Source: Phycisphaerales bacterium
GTDB lineage: Bacteria > Planctomycetota > Phycisphaerae > Phycisphaerales > UBA1924
Direction: 5' to 3'
DNA: 14,338 nucleotides
Assembly (NCBI GenBank): GCA_030680655.1
Contig: JAUXUZ010000434.1
Coordinates: 1-14,338 of the forward strand
Position numbers and translations under genes: made by a program. Below are positions 7,478 to 13,618 of the stretch, in pieces (position 1 is the first letter of the stretch; each line of letters opens with the position of its first letter). The notes beneath the pieces are model-generated. The model saw nothing but the letters and a program-made list of their open reading frames with translations, ran no database searches and had not been told where the DNA came from.

Positions 7478-8374
7478 ATGCAATCATCAAGCGAGCGGCC
7501 CACCCGGGCCACGCAGATCCGATCAAGCGACGAGAACGCTCACCACGCGAGCAACGATGCCGCCGTTCTCAGCCACCCACACGTGAAGGACGTTGCTGAG
7601 CGTCTCACCTGGATCGCCGGCGCGCTCGCCGCCGAGCCACTCGCGTCACCGCAGGAGTGGGTCGCGATCGCCGCGCAGCAGGTCCTCGCCTTCTTTGGCG
7701 GGCCAGCCAGCGGCGGAGCCGGTGTAATCGGCGGCCCCGTCGGGGCTTCGGTCGCCATCGTCCGCCGCTACGACCGCAGCGATGCGCGTCGCGTCGAGCC
7801 CATCGCCACCGTTGGCTACAGCGGCATCGCGCCCGACCAGGTCCAGGCCGCGGCCAACGCCGTCGCGTCGCACCCATCAACCTGGACCGATATCACCGCC
7901 CTCAACGGCAAGCTCGTCACACAGCCCATGGGCGTTGATGAGGCGCAGCGCGTCACCTTGCCCCTGGGCAGGTTCCTCCGCGGCGTGCAGCCCGCCGTCG
8001 GCACCAACGCCGCCATCGTCTGGCAGATCGACGGGCGCGTCGGCGCCTGGGGCCCCACGCCCATCGACATCGCCGCCGGTGACATCCTCTCGCACACGCT
8101 CGCCCAGCTCTACGTCCAGACGCTCGCCCGGCGCGAGCAGCACTGGGCCAAGCTCTCGGCGATGCTCAGCCCCTCGCAGGCGCCGATCCTTCCCCTGCTC
8201 GCCAACGGCATGTCGCAGCGCACTATCGCCGAGAAGCTCGGCCGCTCGCTCCACACCGTGCACGACCACGTCAAGGGCATCTACGCCGGCTTGAACATCA
8301 AGAGCCGCTACCAGCTCTTCGTCCTCTGGAACGGCGGCGACCCTCGCAACGTCTCAGAGTCCGACGGCGACTGA
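7478..8374 (+). CDS. LuxR-family HTH transcriptional regulator with GAF-like N-terminal region
   Basis: The C-terminal ~60 residues (about 227-283) are a LuxR-type helix-turn-helix: LSPSQAPILPLLANGMSQRTI, AEKLGRSLHTVHDHVKGIYAGL, then NIKSRYQLF. The middle (about residues 40-205) has the alternating strands and helices of a GAF-like sensor (VAIVRRYD, IATVGYSG, AAIVWQIDG), but I cannot name its ligand. No receiver is present, so it is not a phospho-response regulator. The start is uncertain: ATGs at 7433, 7460 and 7478 are in frame. I prefer 7478 (298 residues) because GGAAGGGA lies 8-15 bases before it. It follows the response regulator by about 256 bp and is closed by an intrinsic terminator 68 bp after its stop, so it may have its own promoter while belonging to the same regulatory cluster. 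Confidence 0.82.
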   Translation: MQSSSERPTRATQIRSSDENAHHASNDAAVLSHPHVKDVAERLTWIAGALAAEPLASPQEWVAIAAQQVLAFFGGPASGGAGVIGGPVGASVAIVRRYDRSDARRVEPIATVGYSGIAPDQVQAAANAVASHPSTWTDITALNGKLVTQPMGVDEAQRVTLPLGRFLRGVQPAVGTNAAIVWQIDGRVGAWGPTPIDIAAGDILSHTLAQLYVQTLARREQHWAKLSAMLSPSQAPILPLLANGMSQRTIAEKLGRSLHTVHDHVKGIYAGLNIKSRYQLFVLWNGGDPRNVSESDGD

Positions 8375-8442
8375 TCGCCACACGCCCCGCCTGAAACATC
8401 CTGCGCGAGCGCTAATCTGCCCGCGCAGGCTTCCCCCCTTCG

Positions 8443-8481
8443 ACCGGCCGTCGGACCTAATAGGTTCGACGGCTGGTTTTT
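8443..8481 (+). terminator. Rho-independent terminator
   Basis: CCGGCCGTCGGACCT (8444-8458) pairs over 15 bp with AGGTTCGACGGCTGG (8462-8476), including two G-U pairs, around a 3-nt AAT loop. Five Ts follow immediately (8477-8481). An outer A-T pair is possible at 8443/8477. It ends the kinase/regulator cluster and insulates the dehydratase gene, which begins 190 bp further on. Confidence 0.92.
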
Positions 8482-8671
8482 CGTTGGCGACCACCCGCGC
8501 CCTCGGCGCGACGGGCGTCCCGCCCCGACTCCATCGAGTGCAGTGTCGGCCGCAAACCCCGCAAATCGGGTGTACGCATCACCGCGCTCCCGCTGAACAG
8601 CCACGCACAGACGGCCCCAAACACTTCCCTTCCACTCAACCCCACGCCTCAACAGGCCGATAACAGAGCCC
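8482..8671 (+). promoter_or_regulatory. Leader region of the nucleotide-sugar dehydratase gene
   Basis: This GC-rich, non-coding stretch lies between the terminator and the ATG at 8672. As the upstream unit is terminated, it should hold the dehydratase promoter, but I see no clear -35/-10 pair and no Shine-Dalgarno. A 5-bp hairpin GCGCC-CTC-GGCGC lies near 8508-8520, and CCGCAAA is repeated near 8550-8566; neither has a known role. Confidence 0.3.
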
Positions 8672-10306
8672 ATGTCAGCACTTCGCGTCCCCGGCGAGAA
8701 CCCTTCCCCAGCCCTTGCCCTTAAGCGCCCCGACGTCGGGCCCATGGGCCTGCCCCGCACCGGGCTCGTGCTCATCGGCACCACCTCAACCGTCCGGGCG
8801 CTCGCCGCCCAGCTCGCTGGCTGGCGCGAGCCCGTCATCCCCGTCGGCTGCATCCTCATCAACCGCTTCGACGCCTGCCGCAGCAGCGGCCACAACGACG
8901 ACTCGATGGCCGGCGGCATCCTCCCCCCGCTGCTGGGCTTCAGCGACGAGCTGATCGGCCTCCAGGCCAAGTACCGCTTCAAGGCCGCCATCGTCTCCAT
9001 CCCAACTTCGATGCAGGCGCAGACGCGCCGCATCCGCGCGCTCCTCCAGCAGCTCACCATCGCCGAGCGCTTCGTTCCCACCTTCGAGGACCTCCTCGCC
9101 CCGATCCAGACCGGGCCCGGCGCCCAGGGCGCCGCCGGACTCCGCCCGACCATCGACGTCGCCGCCCTCATCGGCCGCACGCACTGGGGTGTAGACAAAG
9201 CCGCCGTCGGACGCATCATCAAGAACAAGCGGGTCCTCATCACCGGCGCCGGCGGCAGTATCGGCGGCGAGCTCGCCCGCGTCGTCGCCGGCTTTGCGCC
9301 CTCGGCCGTCCTGCTCATGGAGCGCGCCGAAAATGCGCTGTTCGAGATCGACCAGCAGCTCGGCCGCCGCTTCCCCGGCGTGCAGCGCCAGGCCGTCCTC
9401 CACGACGTCGTCGACCAGCCCGCCACCCACCGCGCCCTCGCCCAGCTCAAGCCCGACATCGTCTTCCACGCCGCCGCCCACAAGCACGTGCCGCTGATGG
9501 AAGACCACCCCTCCCACGCCCTCACCAACAACCTCTTCGGCACACGCTCGATCGCCGACGCCAGCCTCGCCGCCGGCGTCGAGCGCTTCGTCATGATCTC
9601 CTCCGACAAGGCCGTCAACCCCACCAGCGTCATGGGCGCCACCAAGCGCCTCGCCGAGATGTACATCTCCGCAATCGCCTCCTCCCGCGGCGTCACCACC
9701 CGCTTCAGCATGGTCCGCTTCGGCAACGTCCTCGCCAGCGCCTGCAGCGTCGTCCCCATCTGGAGCCAGCAGCTCGCCGAGGGCCACCCCGTCACCGTCA
9801 CCGACCCGCGCATGACGCGCTACTTCATGACCATCCCCGAGGCCGCCACGCTCGTCGTGCAGGCCGCCGCCCTCGACCAGCCCGCCGCCGCAGCGCCCGT
9901 CTACGTCCTGGACATGGGCGAGCCCATCAGCATCCTCGAGATGGCCGTCCGCTTCCTCCGCCAGCACGGCTACGAGGCCGCCATCGACAGCAAGTCGATC
10001 CCCACCGCCGCAAAGCAGGACGGCTACCGCCTCCCGCAGATCGAAGACCTGCAAGACGCCACCAGCTACCCGCTCATGTTCACCGGCGCTCGCCCGGGCG
10101 AGAAGCTCCACGAAGAGCTCGCCTACAACGCCGAGCTGCTCAACCCCACCGCCCACCCCGCCATCAGCCAGTGGGGCCGCACCACCACCACCGACGCCGC
10201 CGCCATGCTCGCCGAGCTCGAACCCCTCCGCACCAACGCCTCGCAAAAGCAGCAGGTCGTCGCCGCCATCCGCAAGTGGGTCCCCGAGATGAAGCGCGCC
10301 GACTGA
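8672..10306 (+). CDS. Nucleotide-sugar 4,6-dehydratase/epimerase, CapD/PglF/WbpM type, without membrane domain
   Basis: A 544-residue polysaccharide-biosynthesis SDR enzyme; relatives dehydrate UDP-GlcNAc to a 4-keto-6-deoxy sugar for surface glycans. Residues about 25-170 are a Rossmann-like accessory domain (GLVLIGTTSTVRALAAQL...) as found before the catalytic domain in PglF/WbpM. The catalytic domain starts about 185 with the NAD motif G192-A-G-G195-S-I-G198. VFHAAAHKHVPLMEDHP and ISSDKAVNPTSVMGATKR are hallmark segments: S310/S311, D312, K313, then M321-x3-K325, with Met where classical SDRs have Tyr, as in the WbpM/PglF SMK group. MVRFGNVLAS and the C-terminal FTGARPGEKLHEEL are also typical. 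The N-terminal four-helix membrane region of PglF/WbpM is absent, so it should be cytosolic. No glycosyltransferase lies beside it. Exact product unknown. Confidence 0.9.
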   Translation: MSALRVPGENPSPALALKRPDVGPMGLPRTGLVLIGTTSTVRALAAQLAGWREPVIPVGCILINRFDACRSSGHNDDSMAGGILPPLLGFSDELIGLQAKYRFKAAIVSIPTSMQAQTRRIRALLQQLTIAERFVPTFEDLLAPIQTGPGAQGAAGLRPTIDVAALIGRTHWGVDKAAVGRIIKNKRVLITGAGGSIGGELARVVAGFAPSAVLLMERAENALFEIDQQLGRRFPGVQRQAVLHDVVDQPATHRALAQLKPDIVFHAAAHKHVPLMEDHPSHALTNNLFGTRSIADASLAAGVERFVMISSDKAVNPTSVMGATKRLAEMYISAIASSRGVTTRFSMVRFGNVLASACSVVPIWSQQLAEGHPVTVTDPRMTRYFMTIPEAATLVVQAAALDQPAAAAPVYVLDMGEPISILEMAVRFLRQHGYEAAIDSKSIPTAAKQDGYRLPQIEDLQDATSYPLMFTGARPGEKLHEELAYNAELLNPTAHPAISQWGRTTTTDAAAMLAELEPLRTNASQKQQVVAAIRKWVPEMKRAD

Positions 10307-10318
10307 GCGTTTGCTGCC

Positions 10319-10339
10319 GGGTGCCGGGTGCCGGGTGCC
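10319..10339 (+). repeat. Three tandem GGGTGCC heptamers
   Basis: GGGTGCC occurs three times head to tail (10319-10325, 10326-10332, 10333-10339) right against the first hairpin. The same heptamer is the left end of the other hairpin copies, so this looks like a terminal motif amplified beside one copy. Confidence 0.85.
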
Positions 10340-10366
10340 ACAGACTCCGGCCCTGCGGAGTCTGTG
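10333..10366 (+). repeat. Palindromic repeat, copy 1 of 3 in the dut upstream region
   Basis: GGGTGCC leads into arms CACAGACTCCG (10339-10349) and CGGAGTCTGTG (10356-10366), 11 bp with perfect complementarity, and loop GCCCTG. No T-tract follows. It differs from copy 2 by a single base in the loop. Confidence 0.9.
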
Positions 10367-10445
10367 CCCAGCGGCCAATCCACGCAGACCCCTCTCAGAG
10401 CCGATGAGTCTGCGCCACCCATCCCATCGTCCCATGCATTCGCCC

Positions 10446-10479
10446 GGGTGCCACAGACTCCGGCTCTGCGGAGTCTGTG
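10446..10479 (+). repeat. Palindromic repeat, copy 2 of 3
   Basis: GGGTGCC, then arms CACAGACTCCG (10452-10462) and CGGAGTCTGTG (10469-10479), perfect over 11 bp, loop GCTCTG. About 80 bp of unrelated sequence separates it from copy 1. Confidence 0.9.
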
Positions 10480-10518
10480 CTTCTCCGCGAGCCTGGCACA
10501 GCCTCTGCCCCAAGCGCC

Positions 10519-10550
10519 GGGTGCCGCAGACTCGGCTCTGCGAGTCTGTG
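10519..10550 (+). repeat. Palindromic repeat, copy 3 of 3, one base pair shorter
   Basis: GGGTGCC, then arms CGCAGACTCG (10525-10534) and CGAGTCTGTG (10541-10550) with one G-U pair, loop GCTCTG. Relative to copies 1 and 2 a C is missing in the left arm and the matching G in the right arm, so pairing is kept. It ends 46 bp before the dut start. Confidence 0.9.
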
Positions 10551-10596
10551 TTCTTGGGCGGCGAGGACCGCTAGCCGTTCCCGCGTACCCTCCCCA

Positions 10597-11046
10597 ATGC
10601 CCTCCCCCGTCACCGTCCGCTTCAAGCGCCTCAACCCGCGCGCCACCATGCCCGCCTACCAGTCCGAGCAGGCCGCGGGCATGGACCTGGCCGCCTGCCT
10701 CGATGCGCCAGTCACCGTCGCACCGGGCCACATCGTCAAGGTCCCGCTGGGCTTCTCGATCGCCCTCCCCGTCGGCTTCGAGGCCCAGATCCGCCCGCGC
10801 TCCGGGCTCGCGACCAAGCTCGGCGTCACCGTCCCCAACTCACCCGGCACCGTTGACAGCGACTACCGCGGCGAGATGGTCGTCGCCCTCATCAACCTCG
10901 GGCGCGAGCCGTACACCGTTGAACACGGCACCCGCGTCGCCCAGATGATCGTCGCCCCCGTCAGCCACGCCACCCTGCTTGAAGTTGAAGAACTCGACGC
11001 CACCGCCAGAGGCACCGGCGGCTTCGGCTCAACCGGCGTGTTGTAG
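10597..11046 (+). CDS. dut: Deoxyuridine 5'-triphosphate nucleotidohydrolase (dUTPase)
   Basis: A homotrimeric-type dUTPase that hydrolyses dUTP to dUMP and PPi, keeping uracil out of DNA and supplying dTMP precursor. At 149 residues it is the normal length, and all five motifs are present: 1, AGMDLAA (27-33); 2, RPRSGLA (66-72); 3, NSPGTVDSDYRGE (81-93) with the presumed catalytic D87 and uracil-stacking Y90; 4, GTRVAQMIV; 5, RGTGGFGSTG near the C-terminus. The ATG at 10597 gives a normal N-terminus; the reading frame stays open upstream to 10477 but that part runs through two palindromes and has no dUTPase similarity. No clear Shine-Dalgarno. Its nearest upstream same-strand gene is the dehydratase, 290 bp away, with the repeat cluster between. 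Confidence 0.97.
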   Translation: MPSPVTVRFKRLNPRATMPAYQSEQAAGMDLAACLDAPVTVAPGHIVKVPLGFSIALPVGFEAQIRPRSGLATKLGVTVPNSPGTVDSDYRGEMVVALINLGREPYTVEHGTRVAQMIVAPVSHATLLEVEELDATARGTGGFGSTGVL

Positions 11047-11047
11047 T

Positions 11048-11082
11048 GTGCCACACCTTGACGCGCAGCGTCCAGGTGTGGC
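11048..11082 (+). repeat. Palindrome directly after dut
   Basis: GTGCCAC begins 2 bases after the dut stop. GCCACACCTTGACGC (11050-11064) pairs with GCGTCCAGGTGTGGC (11068-11082) over 15 positions with one T-C mismatch, around the loop GCA. It shares the GTGCCACA left end with the copies upstream of dut but not their loop, so membership in that family is tentative. It could shield the dut mRNA 3' end; there is no T-tract. Confidence 0.7.
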
Positions 11083-11155
11083 GTCAGGGCCCTCGCGAGT
11101 GACCGTCTGAACTGCACAATCCCCTCTCCGAGCCTGCCGATTCCCCCTCCGTCCG

Positions 11156-11181
11156 CTCCGCGCTTCTCCGCGACCTCCGCG
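11156..11181 (+). repeat. Three CTCCGCG motifs in the dut-phhA gap
   Basis: CTCCGCG occurs at 11156-11162, 11166-11172 and 11175-11181 in the 173-bp gap between the convergent dut and phhA genes. It looks like a short imperfect tandem repeat with 9-10 bp period. No gene or terminator is visible around it. Confidence 0.5.
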
Positions 11182-11219
11182 TTCCCGCCTTCCTTCCCGC
11201 CCCTCCCATCGCCTGCGCC

Positions 11220-12191
11220 TCAGTGCCGCCCCGCCGCCGCCATCGCGTCCTTGCCGATCACCTGCTCCGCGTACGAGTTCATCGCGTCGCGCAGCTGCTC
11301 AAAGCTCTCCAGCACGTAGTAGATCGGCTGGTAGTGGTTGATCTCAAAGTTCGTCGAGCAGACGCGGTCCAGGTCAAACGGCCGCCACTCGGCCACCGGC
11401 CGCTCGGTGCAGTCGGGCGTGCCCGCACCCTTCGTCTCCCACTGGCCCTTGAGCGAGTACGCCGCCTCGCCGTGGCTGCTCACCAGCCCGCTGCCGTACA
11501 CCTTCACCTTGCCGTCCTCTTTGATCAGCCCGAACTCAACCGTGAACCAGAAGAGCCGCCCCAGCCGCTCGATGTGCTCAGGGTCCTCGCACAGCAGCGC
11601 CGCCCGCCCGTACGTCTGCAGGAAGTCGGCGAACACACGCGACGCGTGCAGCGGCACGTGCCCGAACACATCGTGGAAGATGTCCGGCTCGGGCAGGTAG
11701 TCCATCACGTCCCGCGGCCTGATCAGCACCGTCGTGGGGAACTGCCGCGCCGCCAGACACGCGAAGAACGCCTTCGCCGGTAGGTACCCCGGCACGCCGT
11801 AGCTCGCCCAGTCGCTCACCTCACCCAGGAACCGGTTGATCCCCTCAAACTTCGTTCCCTTCTTCAGCACCTCGCCACCGGCAATCTCACAGTCCGCCTC
11901 CAGCACCTGGTCGCACAAGAGCGGAATCCGGTCGCGGCTCATCTTCAATACGGCGATGCCTTCAAGGAACGTCTTGCTCACCTGCTCTGCCAGCACCGTC
12001 CAGCGCCGGTCGTACAGGTCGCGCCACACCTCGTGGTCCTCACGCGCGTACTTGTGGTACCGCTGCGTGATGTAGAACTTGTTCTGGTCGATCTTCTCCG
12101 CCGGCATCGAAGGCGCAGCATCCGCCGCGGCCTGCGCCGCCCTGGCCTCGTCACCGTCGATGATGTTGTTGTACTTGATGCTCGGCTGCAT
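11220..12191 (-). CDS. phhA: Phenylalanine 4-monooxygenase (phenylalanine hydroxylase)
   Basis: A pterin-dependent non-haem iron enzyme that hydroxylates phenylalanine to tyrosine in the cytosol. The 323-residue product has the aromatic amino acid hydroxylase core: RFLGEVSDWASYGVPGYLP, IRPRDVMDYLPEPDIFHDVFGHVPLH with iron ligands H173 and H178, and FWFTVEFGLI with the third ligand E219. GSGLVSSHGEAAYSL and INHYQPIYYVLESFEQL are conserved C-terminal segments. There is no N-terminal ACT regulatory domain, only a ~38-residue leader, so it is somewhat longer than the shortest bacterial enzymes but still catalytic-domain only. Phe is preferred over Trp or Tyr as substrate because free-standing bacterial family members are generally PhhA. 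It lies 114 bp downstream of purM on the same strand, with a strong hairpin just before its start. Confidence 0.93.
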   Translation of the reverse strand: MQPSIKYNNIIDGDEARAAQAAADAAPSMPAEKIDQNKFYITQRYHKYAREDHEVWRDLYDRRWTVLAEQVSKTFLEGIAVLKMSRDRIPLLCDQVLEADCEIAGGEVLKKGTKFEGINRFLGEVSDWASYGVPGYLPAKAFFACLAARQFPTTVLIRPRDVMDYLPEPDIFHDVFGHVPLHASRVFADFLQTYGRAALLCEDPEHIERLGRLFWFTVEFGLIKEDGKVKVYGSGLVSSHGEAAYSLKGQWETKGAGTPDCTERPVAEWRPFDLDRVCSTNFEINHYQPIYYVLESFEQLRDAMNSYAEQVIGKDAMAAAGRH

Positions 12192-12205
12192 GCCCCATTC
12201 TAAGC

Positions 12206-12266
12206 CCCTCTCCCAGCTTTGCTGGGAGAGGGTGCCCGAGGCTCTGCGAGGGCGGGTGAGGGTGCC
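12206..12266. repeat. Composite palindromic repeat in the phhA leader
   Basis: CCCTCTCCCAGC (12206-12217) and GCTGGGAGAGGG (12221-12232) form a perfect 12-bp stem with a TTT loop, 14 bases before the phhA start. It continues with GGGTGCCCGAGGCTCTGCGAGGGC, then GGGTGAGGGTGCC. It resembles the CCCTCTCCC...GGGTGAGGG repeats seen between genes in many bacteria. The 11-mer GGCTCTGCGAG (12240-12250) also occurs in palindrome copy 3 at 10534-10544, and GGGTGCC occurs at 12230-12236 and 12260-12266. Confidence 0.8.
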
Positions 12267-12270
12267 TTGA

Positions 12271-12299
12271 TTTGGCCATTTGAACTTTGGCCCTTTGGC
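12271..12299. repeat. Short TTTGGCC-type repeats between purM and phhA
   Basis: TTTGGCC occurs at 12271-12277 and 12286-12292, with TTTGGC at 12294-12299. This is a more AT-rich patch just after the purM stop and looks like simple repeat debris. Confidence 0.4.
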
Positions 12300-12305
12300 A
12301 ATCTG

Positions 12306-13472
12306 TTAAACCTCCCGCACCTCACCCTTCCCCTTCTCGATCACACCGATCTCATACACCTTCTCCCCCAGCTTCTTCAGGTGGACCTTCACGGCCTTGG
12401 CAAACGTCGGCCGCACGATCAGGCAGTACCCGATCCCCATGTTGAACACGCGGCGCATCTCCGCCTCGTCAACCCCGCCGCGCTCCTGCAGGAACTTGAA
12501 CGTCGCCGGCACCGGCCAGCTCTTCGTGTCGATCACCGCGTCCACCTTCGGGTGCAGCGCGCGGCACAGATTCCCGCTCATCCCGCTCCCGGTGATGTGC
12601 GCCATCCCCCCGATCACCTTCTTCACCTTGTACGACGCCAGCAGCTTCAAAATCGGCTTCACATAGATCCGCGTCGGCGTCAGCAAGACCTCGCCAAGCG
12701 TCGCCCCCTTCCCGTTCCCATTCCCCTTCTTCTTGATCCCTCGATCCCTTGATCCCTTGATCCCTTCCCCCGCCAACTCAGGATACACCTTCCCCAGATC
12801 AAGCCCCGCCTCCTTCACCACCTTGCGCACCAGCGAATACCCGTTGCTGTGAATCCCGTTGCTCGCCAGCCCCAGCACAACGTCCCCAACCTCCACGCGG
12901 CACGGATCGATCGCCCGGTCCAGATCGACAACGCCGACAGCAAACCCCGCAAGATCAAAGTCGCCGGCCGCGTACACATCGGGCATCTCCGCCGTCTCGC
13001 CCCCAAGCAGCGCACACCCGCTCTCCACGCACGCGTCGGCCACACCCTTGACAATGTCGGTGAGCATCGCCTTGTCCACCTTCGGCGTCGCGATGTAATC
13101 CAGGAAGAACAGCGGCTCCGCCCCCTGCACGATCATGTCGTTCACGTTCATCGCCACCAGGTCGATCCCGATGGTGTCGTACTTCTTCATGTCCGCCGCC
13201 AGCTTCAGCTTGGTGCCGACCCCGTCAGCGCACGCCACCAGCACCGGGTGCTTGTGGTTCCGCGCAAACAGCTTCTCGTTGAAGTCCAGCCTGAACAACC
13301 CCGCGAACCCGCCCGGGTTGTCGATCACCCGCGGCCCGTACGTCCGCCGCATCATCCCCACCAGCCCGTCGGTGAACGTGTCCTTCTCCTCCAGGTTTAC
13401 GCCAGATGACGCGTAGGTGAGCTTGAGCGGCTTGCGGGGGCGGACGGCGCGTTTGGCAGAGGTGGTGGCCAT
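12306..13472 (-). CDS. purM: Phosphoribosylformylglycinamidine cyclo-ligase (AIR synthetase)
   Basis: PurM uses ATP to close FGAM to AIR, the substrate of PurK, so this gene acts just before the purE-purK pair at the other end of the window. The ATG at 13472 gives 388 residues; an in-frame start at 13517 adds only a Gly/Arg leader. Family segments: YASSGVNLEEKD near the N-terminus, ADGVGTKLKLA, IGIDLVAMNVNDMIVQGAEPLFFLDY, ALLGGETAEMPDVY, GLASNGIHSNGYSLVRKV, LLTPTRIYVKPI, and MAHITGSGMSGNL. Between YPELAGE and TLGEVLLTPTRIY lies a Lys/Gly-rich stretch of about 20 residues (236-255), absent from E. coli PurM as I recall it, encoded by an 8-bp tandem repeat and a 6-bp repeat. The frame is open through it. 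No clear Shine-Dalgarno. phhA follows on the same strand. Confidence 0.96.
   Translation of the reverse strand: MATTSAKRAVRPRKPLKLTYASSGVNLEEKDTFTDGLVGMMRRTYGPRVIDNPGGFAGLFRLDFNEKLFARNHKHPVLVACADGVGTKLKLAADMKKYDTIGIDLVAMNVNDMIVQGAEPLFFLDYIATPKVDKAMLTDIVKGVADACVESGCALLGGETAEMPDVYAAGDFDLAGFAVGVVDLDRAIDPCRVEVGDVVLGLASNGIHSNGYSLVRKVVKEAGLDLGKVYPELAGEGIKGSRDRGIKKKGNGNGKGATLGEVLLTPTRIYVKPILKLLASYKVKKVIGGMAHITGSGMSGNLCRALHPKVDAVIDTKSWPVPATFKFLQERGGVDEAEMRRVFNMGIGYCLIVRPTFAKAVKVHLKKLGEKVYEIGVIEKGKGEVREV
12709..12726 (-). repeat. Hexamer repeat in purM
   Basis: On the plus strand TTCCCG, TTCCCA, TTCCCC follow head to tail. On the coding strand they encode alternating Gly with Asn/Lys (GNGNGK). The repeat is part of the extra purM loop and, being 6 bp, does not alter frame when its copy number changes. 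Confidence 0.7.
12734..12765 (-). repeat. Four tandem 8-bp units in purM
   Basis: YGATCCCT is repeated four times on the plus strand (12734-12741, 12742-12749, 12750-12757, 12758-12765; the second starts with C). It is read as purM residues about 236-247. Eight is not a multiple of three, so gain or loss of one unit would shift the purM frame. Confidence 0.9.
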
Positions 13473-13618
13473 GGCACGCAGGATAGTGGTCCAGCATCTG
13501 CCTCTCCCACCCCCCATAACCAGACGCCGCGACCGACCATCGCTTTCCAGTCTGCTCCCGGTCTAACCTTGGGCCCGACTCCGTCCGATCTGGGGTCGCC
13601 ACCCCCTTTGGAGCAGAC
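13473..13618. promoter_or_regulatory. Divergent intergenic region between purM and metK
   Basis: This 146-bp gap should hold promoters for both purM and metK. A small hairpin GGGGT-CGCC-ACCCC (13592-13605) lies just before the metK ribosome site. I see no clear -35/-10 pair on either strand and no recognisable SAM or purine riboswitch core. Confidence 0.4.
13610..13613 (+). promoter_or_regulatory. Ribosome binding site of metK
   Basis: GGAG with a 5-nt spacer to the ATG at 13619, supporting that start. Confidence 0.65.

Noticed and set aside
8600..8671. c-di-GMP (GEMM) riboswitch suggested by CACGCACAG before the dehydratase gene
   Set aside because: The rest of the conserved core, including the ACGCAAAGCC-like segment and the second stem, is missing.
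8786..10513. Long minus-strand open frames opposite the dehydratase (575 codons here, and another at 8308-9813)
   Set aside because: Low-complexity composition, no recognisable domains, and the plus-strand SDR enzyme is unmistakable.
10319..10550. Possible CRISPR array from the three repeated hairpins
   Set aside because: Only three units, with unequal intervening lengths, differing arms, and no cas genes nearby; dispersed palindromes fit better.
10477..10596. N-terminal extension of dut
   Set aside because: The in-frame stretch reads through two palindromes and lacks dUTPase similarity; the ATG at 10597 gives a normal-length enzyme.
11047..11222. A small gene in the dut-phhA gap
   Set aside because: No open frame with a plausible start and coding bias; it holds a hairpin and CTCCGCG repeats only.
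13473..13618. SAM riboswitch upstream of metK
   Set aside because: Only a small 5-bp hairpin is visible; none of the conserved SAM-I, SAM-II or SAH core sequences I know are present.
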